Assembly (NCBI GenBank): GCA_947455605.1
Contig: CANGOX010000004.1
Coordinates: 1 to 64,000 of the forward strand
From: Chitinophagaceae bacterium
Lineage (GTDB): Bacteria; Bacteroidota; Bacteroidia; Chitinophagales; Chitinophagaceae
Length of the DNA stretch: 64,000 nt
Direction of reading: 5' to 3'
The notes under the pieces are model-generated. The model saw nothing but the letters and a program-made list of their open reading frames with translations. It was not told the DNA's origin and ran no database searches. Position numbers and translations under genes: made by a program. Positions 61,948-64,000 of the stretch are shown piece after piece; the first letter of the stretch is position 1, and every line of letters begins with the position of its first letter.

Positions 61948-62670
61948 TTAGTGATGCTTATCCAGATACGCCATCAGGTAAACAAGATCTTCCTTGTCTC
62001 TGATGCTTGCAGTATGTGTATCAAAATAGGTTTTGATCACGGCTGCATAAGCGGGCAATGTTTTTTTAATAGCGGGTAATGCCTGCTTCAATACTGCAAT
62101 TCTGTTTTCTTTGGGCAGGTATACATAGAGTTGCTGGTCAAGAAAGAACTCTTTCTCACGGCCGCCTCCATAATTATTGATCTCTTTTATTTTTTTATGG
62201 TTCCATTGCAGTAATTGCAGGTTCTCCCCCTCATACAACAGTTCATACAAACTCTCCGGATCCTGGTTATCAATGAATGGGAAACCGTTCTTGAAATGAT
62301 AAGTTACCGAATCTCCTTCGTCACCAGCATAACTGATATCGAATGAACTAACGGGCTGAGCTACCATAAACAACTTCTTGTTTTGGATATAGAACAATTT
62401 ATTTTCCAGCAATGAAAATGTAATGGCTTTATAGGCAACCGCTGTTCCGTTAAGGTATTGTACAATACCGGTACCCCACCCCGGCCTAAGCAAGGGGGTG
62501 CCGTTGATGCCCAGCTCTCCGGCACTTTTAATACGGTTGCCTTCCGTATCATAGATCTCGAAAAAATTCATAGTGCCGGAATTGCCAATGTATTTGGTTT
62601 GCGCGTTTATCTGTTTGCTGAAAAGCGTTGAAAGCAAAACCATGGTAAACAGCCGGAATGCTTTTTTCAT
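61948..62670 (-). CDS. Exported hypothetical protein (240 aa)
   Basis: The start is set at ATG 62670 (MKKAFRLFTMVLLSTLFSKQINAQ, a signal peptide); the track adds three residues. The mature protein has YIGNSGTMNFFEIYDTEGNRIKSAGELGINGTPLL near its start, a Trp/Tyr-rich middle and a helical C-terminus (LKQALPAIKKTLPAYAAVIKTYFDTH). I recognise no family and no T9SS domain. It converges on the permease gene with a gap of 9 bases. Confidence 0.65.
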   Translation of the reverse strand: MKKAFRLFTMVLLSTLFSKQINAQTKYIGNSGTMNFFEIYDTEGNRIKSAGELGINGTPLLRPGWGTGIVQYLNGTAVAYKAITFSLLENKLFYIQNKKLFMVAQPVSSFDISYAGDEGDSVTYHFKNGFPFIDNQDPESLYELLYEGENLQLLQWNHKKIKEINNYGGGREKEFFLDQQLYVYLPKENRIAVLKQALPAIKKTLPAYAAVIKTYFDTHTASIRDKEDLVYLMAYLDKHH

Positions 62671-62754
62671 GGTAATCATTTTAATGTGTTGTTATAAAGT
62701 TACGGGGTAAAAAAGGGTATAAAAAATGGTTATCCCTGCCTTCAGGCTAACGCT

Positions 62755-63306
62755 ATGGCCCAAAATGTTCTAAATTCGTATCATTCAATTACATATAAAG
62801 TAACCGCCTTGAAAAAAAGACAGGATTATATTTCATGGGATGAATATTTTATGGGTGTTGCCCTGCTTTCGGCCATGCGCAGCAAAGATCCCGGAACCCA
62901 GGTAGGGGCCTGTATTGTAAATGATAAAAATAAGATCGTTGGTGCAGGGTATAATGGTTTTCCAATGGGTTGTGATGATGATGAATTTCCCTGGGAAAAA
63001 CAGGGAGGTTTTCTTGAAACCAAATATGCCTATGTATGCCATGCCGAACTGAATGCCATTCTCAATAATATCGGGATGGATCTGCGGGGATGTAAAATAT
63101 ATACAGCCCTGTTTCCCTGTAACGAATGTACCAAAGCCATCATACAGGCCGGAATTACAGAAGTGATCTACCTGTCTGATAAATATGAGGCAACTGATTC
63201 GGCCAAAGCTTCCCGCCTGATGCTGGAAAAAGCAGGAGTGGTTTGCAGGAAAGTAAAAACATCACTCCCCAACCTGACACTTTCTTTTAATGAATCAGAT
63301 GTGTAA
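62755..63306 (+). CDS. dCMP deaminase (ComE-like)
   Basis: The 183-residue protein has the cytidine/deoxycytidylate deaminase zinc motifs: HAELNAIL (His96, catalytic Glu98) and PCNECTKAIIQAGI (Cys122, Cys125). It also has SKDPGTQVGACIVNDKNKIVGAGYNGFPMGCDD, which is characteristic of dCMP deaminase. It converts dCMP to dUMP for dTTP synthesis in the cytoplasm. The length matches. The N-terminal 20 residues before KKRQDYISWDEYF are an extension, so translation could begin a little later. Confidence 0.9.
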   Translation: MAQNVLNSYHSITYKVTALKKRQDYISWDEYFMGVALLSAMRSKDPGTQVGACIVNDKNKIVGAGYNGFPMGCDDDEFPWEKQGGFLETKYAYVCHAELNAILNNIGMDLRGCKIYTALFPCNECTKAIIQAGITEVIYLSDKYEATDSAKASRLMLEKAGVVCRKVKTSLPNLTLSFNESDV

Positions 63307-63564
63307 CCGGCAGGAATAAAAAAGGTTTGTTATCAAAAAATACAGAACTTTGCATCGTGCAACTCTGGAAAAACATTATCAGTCGCCCATCCTGATCCCT
63401 CTCTGCTAACGGGGTCCTGCATTCCTTTCGCTTATTTACAAACACAATTTACAAACTAAGGTTTGTACCGCTCCGTGTATCTGACTAACATCTTTACGAT
63501 GCCTGTTTTGGCTTTCGTAAACTGCAGGCACCCATCCCGCAGTTCATCTATTTAACTATAAAAC

Positions 63565-64000
63565 ATGAAAACCATCATAGAGCCTTTCCGGATAAAATCC
63601 GTTGAGCCCATCTATTTCAATACAAAAGAACAAAGAACAGAGATCCTGCAAAACGCTTGTTATAACCCCTTTCTCATACATGCCAATGAAGTACTCATCG
63701 ATCTGCTTACCGATAGCGGTACCAGCGCCATGAGCAGCAACCAGTGGGCCGGTATTATGCAGGGTGATGAATCGTATGCGGGTAGTTCCAGTTTTTTTCG
63801 TTTCGAAAAAACCATACAAGAACTAACGGGAATGCCGCTCGTAATACCCACCCACCAGGGCCGTGCTGCAGAAAAGATCCTCTTCAGTATACTGGGGGGC
63901 AAGGGAAAATATTTTGTGAGTAATACACTCTTCGACACAACCCGTGCCAATATTGAATATTCCGGTGCAGAAGGGGTTGATCTTGTTTGTGAAGAAGGGA
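63565..64000 (+). CDS. Tryptophanase / tyrosine phenol-lyase family enzyme (5' part, cut by window)
   Basis: The first 145 codons read MKTIIEPFRIKSVEPIYFNTKEQRTEILQNACYNPFLI, then LIDLLTDSGTSAMSSNQWAGIMQGDESYAGS and IPTHQGRAAEKILFSIL. These match the PLP-dependent beta-eliminating lyase family and look closer to tyrosine phenol-lyase than to tryptophanase in the DSGTSAMS-QWAG region. The enzyme would cleave tyrosine to phenol or tryptophan to indole, with pyruvate and ammonia. The PLP-binding Lys lies outside the window. The 258 bases upstream hold no clear leader peptide. Confidence 0.8.
   Translation, partial: MKTIIEPFRIKSVEPIYFNTKEQRTEILQNACYNPFLIHANEVLIDLLTDSGTSAMSSNQWAGIMQGDESYAGSSSFFRFEKTIQELTGMPLVIPTHQGRAAEKILFSILGGKGKYFVSNTLFDTTRANIEYSGAEGVDLVCEEG

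Noticed and set aside
1-64000. CRISPR arrays, tRNA or rRNA genes, transposases, phage modules
   Set aside because: None seen by reading the sequence and the ORF list; short regular repeats here are coding repeats or palindromes.

Overview
The window looks like chromosomal DNA of a Bacteroidota bacterium, most likely a Chitinophagaceae-type member. The evidence is two cell-surface proteins with type IX secretion (T9SS) C-terminal sorting domains, one of them a CHU_C / gliding-motility-associated domain followed directly by a PorP/SprF-type outer-membrane protein. SprB, HYR and PKD repeats, Bacteroidota family proteins (DUF3943, DUF2911, PepSY-like), a LytTR response regulator beside a TPR histidine kinase, and starts without clear Shine-Dalgarno sequences agree with this. 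I saw no tRNA, rRNA, CRISPR array, transposase or phage module. Most of the window reads as ordinary host chromosome.

Layout. 1-600: tandem array of tiny histone-H1-like Lys/Ala proteins, one copy having lost its ATG. 0.7-5 kb: papain-like peptidase, glutaminase-like enzyme and a Tat-exported TIM-barrel isomerase. 5.5-10.7 kb: envelope proteins (PepSY-like lipoprotein, PAP2 phosphatase, DUF3943 protein) and small unknowns. 10.8-24.3 kb: LytTR regulator, TPR sensor kinase, a small exported protein and a 3,274-residue T9SS adhesin. Paired 13-bp repeats spaced 21 bp lie upstream of the kinase and of the adhesin region. 24.4-29.5 kb: CorA, YheT-like hydrolase, RecQ and a membrane protein. 29.6-32.7 kb: a compact minus-strand operon of a SET protein, an ATP-grasp ligase and an ATP-grasp/SET fusion, which is the most unusual system here. 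32.9-43.4 kb: LuxR-type regulator, exported proteins, second TIM-barrel isomerase, DUF3820 protein, nucleoid-associated protein, cyanophycinase, SDR, MATE pump and FIST sensor protein. 43.6-47.9 kb: T9SS repeat protein plus PorP/SprF partner. 47.9-52.6 kb: CBM48-like protein, DUF2911 protein, Cys-rich exported protein and GH3 glycosidase. 52.9-62 kb: acetyl-CoA synthetase, divergent from a six-gene run (MFS transporter, small membrane protein, D-aminoacylase-like amidohydrolase, DUF1611 protein, dipeptide-epimerase-like enzyme, APC permease). 62-64 kb: exported unknown, dCMP deaminase and the start of a tryptophanase / tyrosine phenol-lyase family gene cut by the window edge.

How the genes fit together. 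The MFS-to-permease run looks like a catabolic unit for N-acyl or D-amino acids or cell-wall dipeptides. The regulator/kinase pair and the repeats near the adhesin suggest a local signalling circuit. The SET/ATP-grasp operon looks like a peptide- or protein-modifying pathway of unknown product. One speculative substrate class is the Lys-rich H1-like proteins at the left edge. A set of large inverted repeats of related sequence (near 5.1, 40.5, 52.8 and 60.5 kb) sits only between genes and resembles a dispersed intergenic element.
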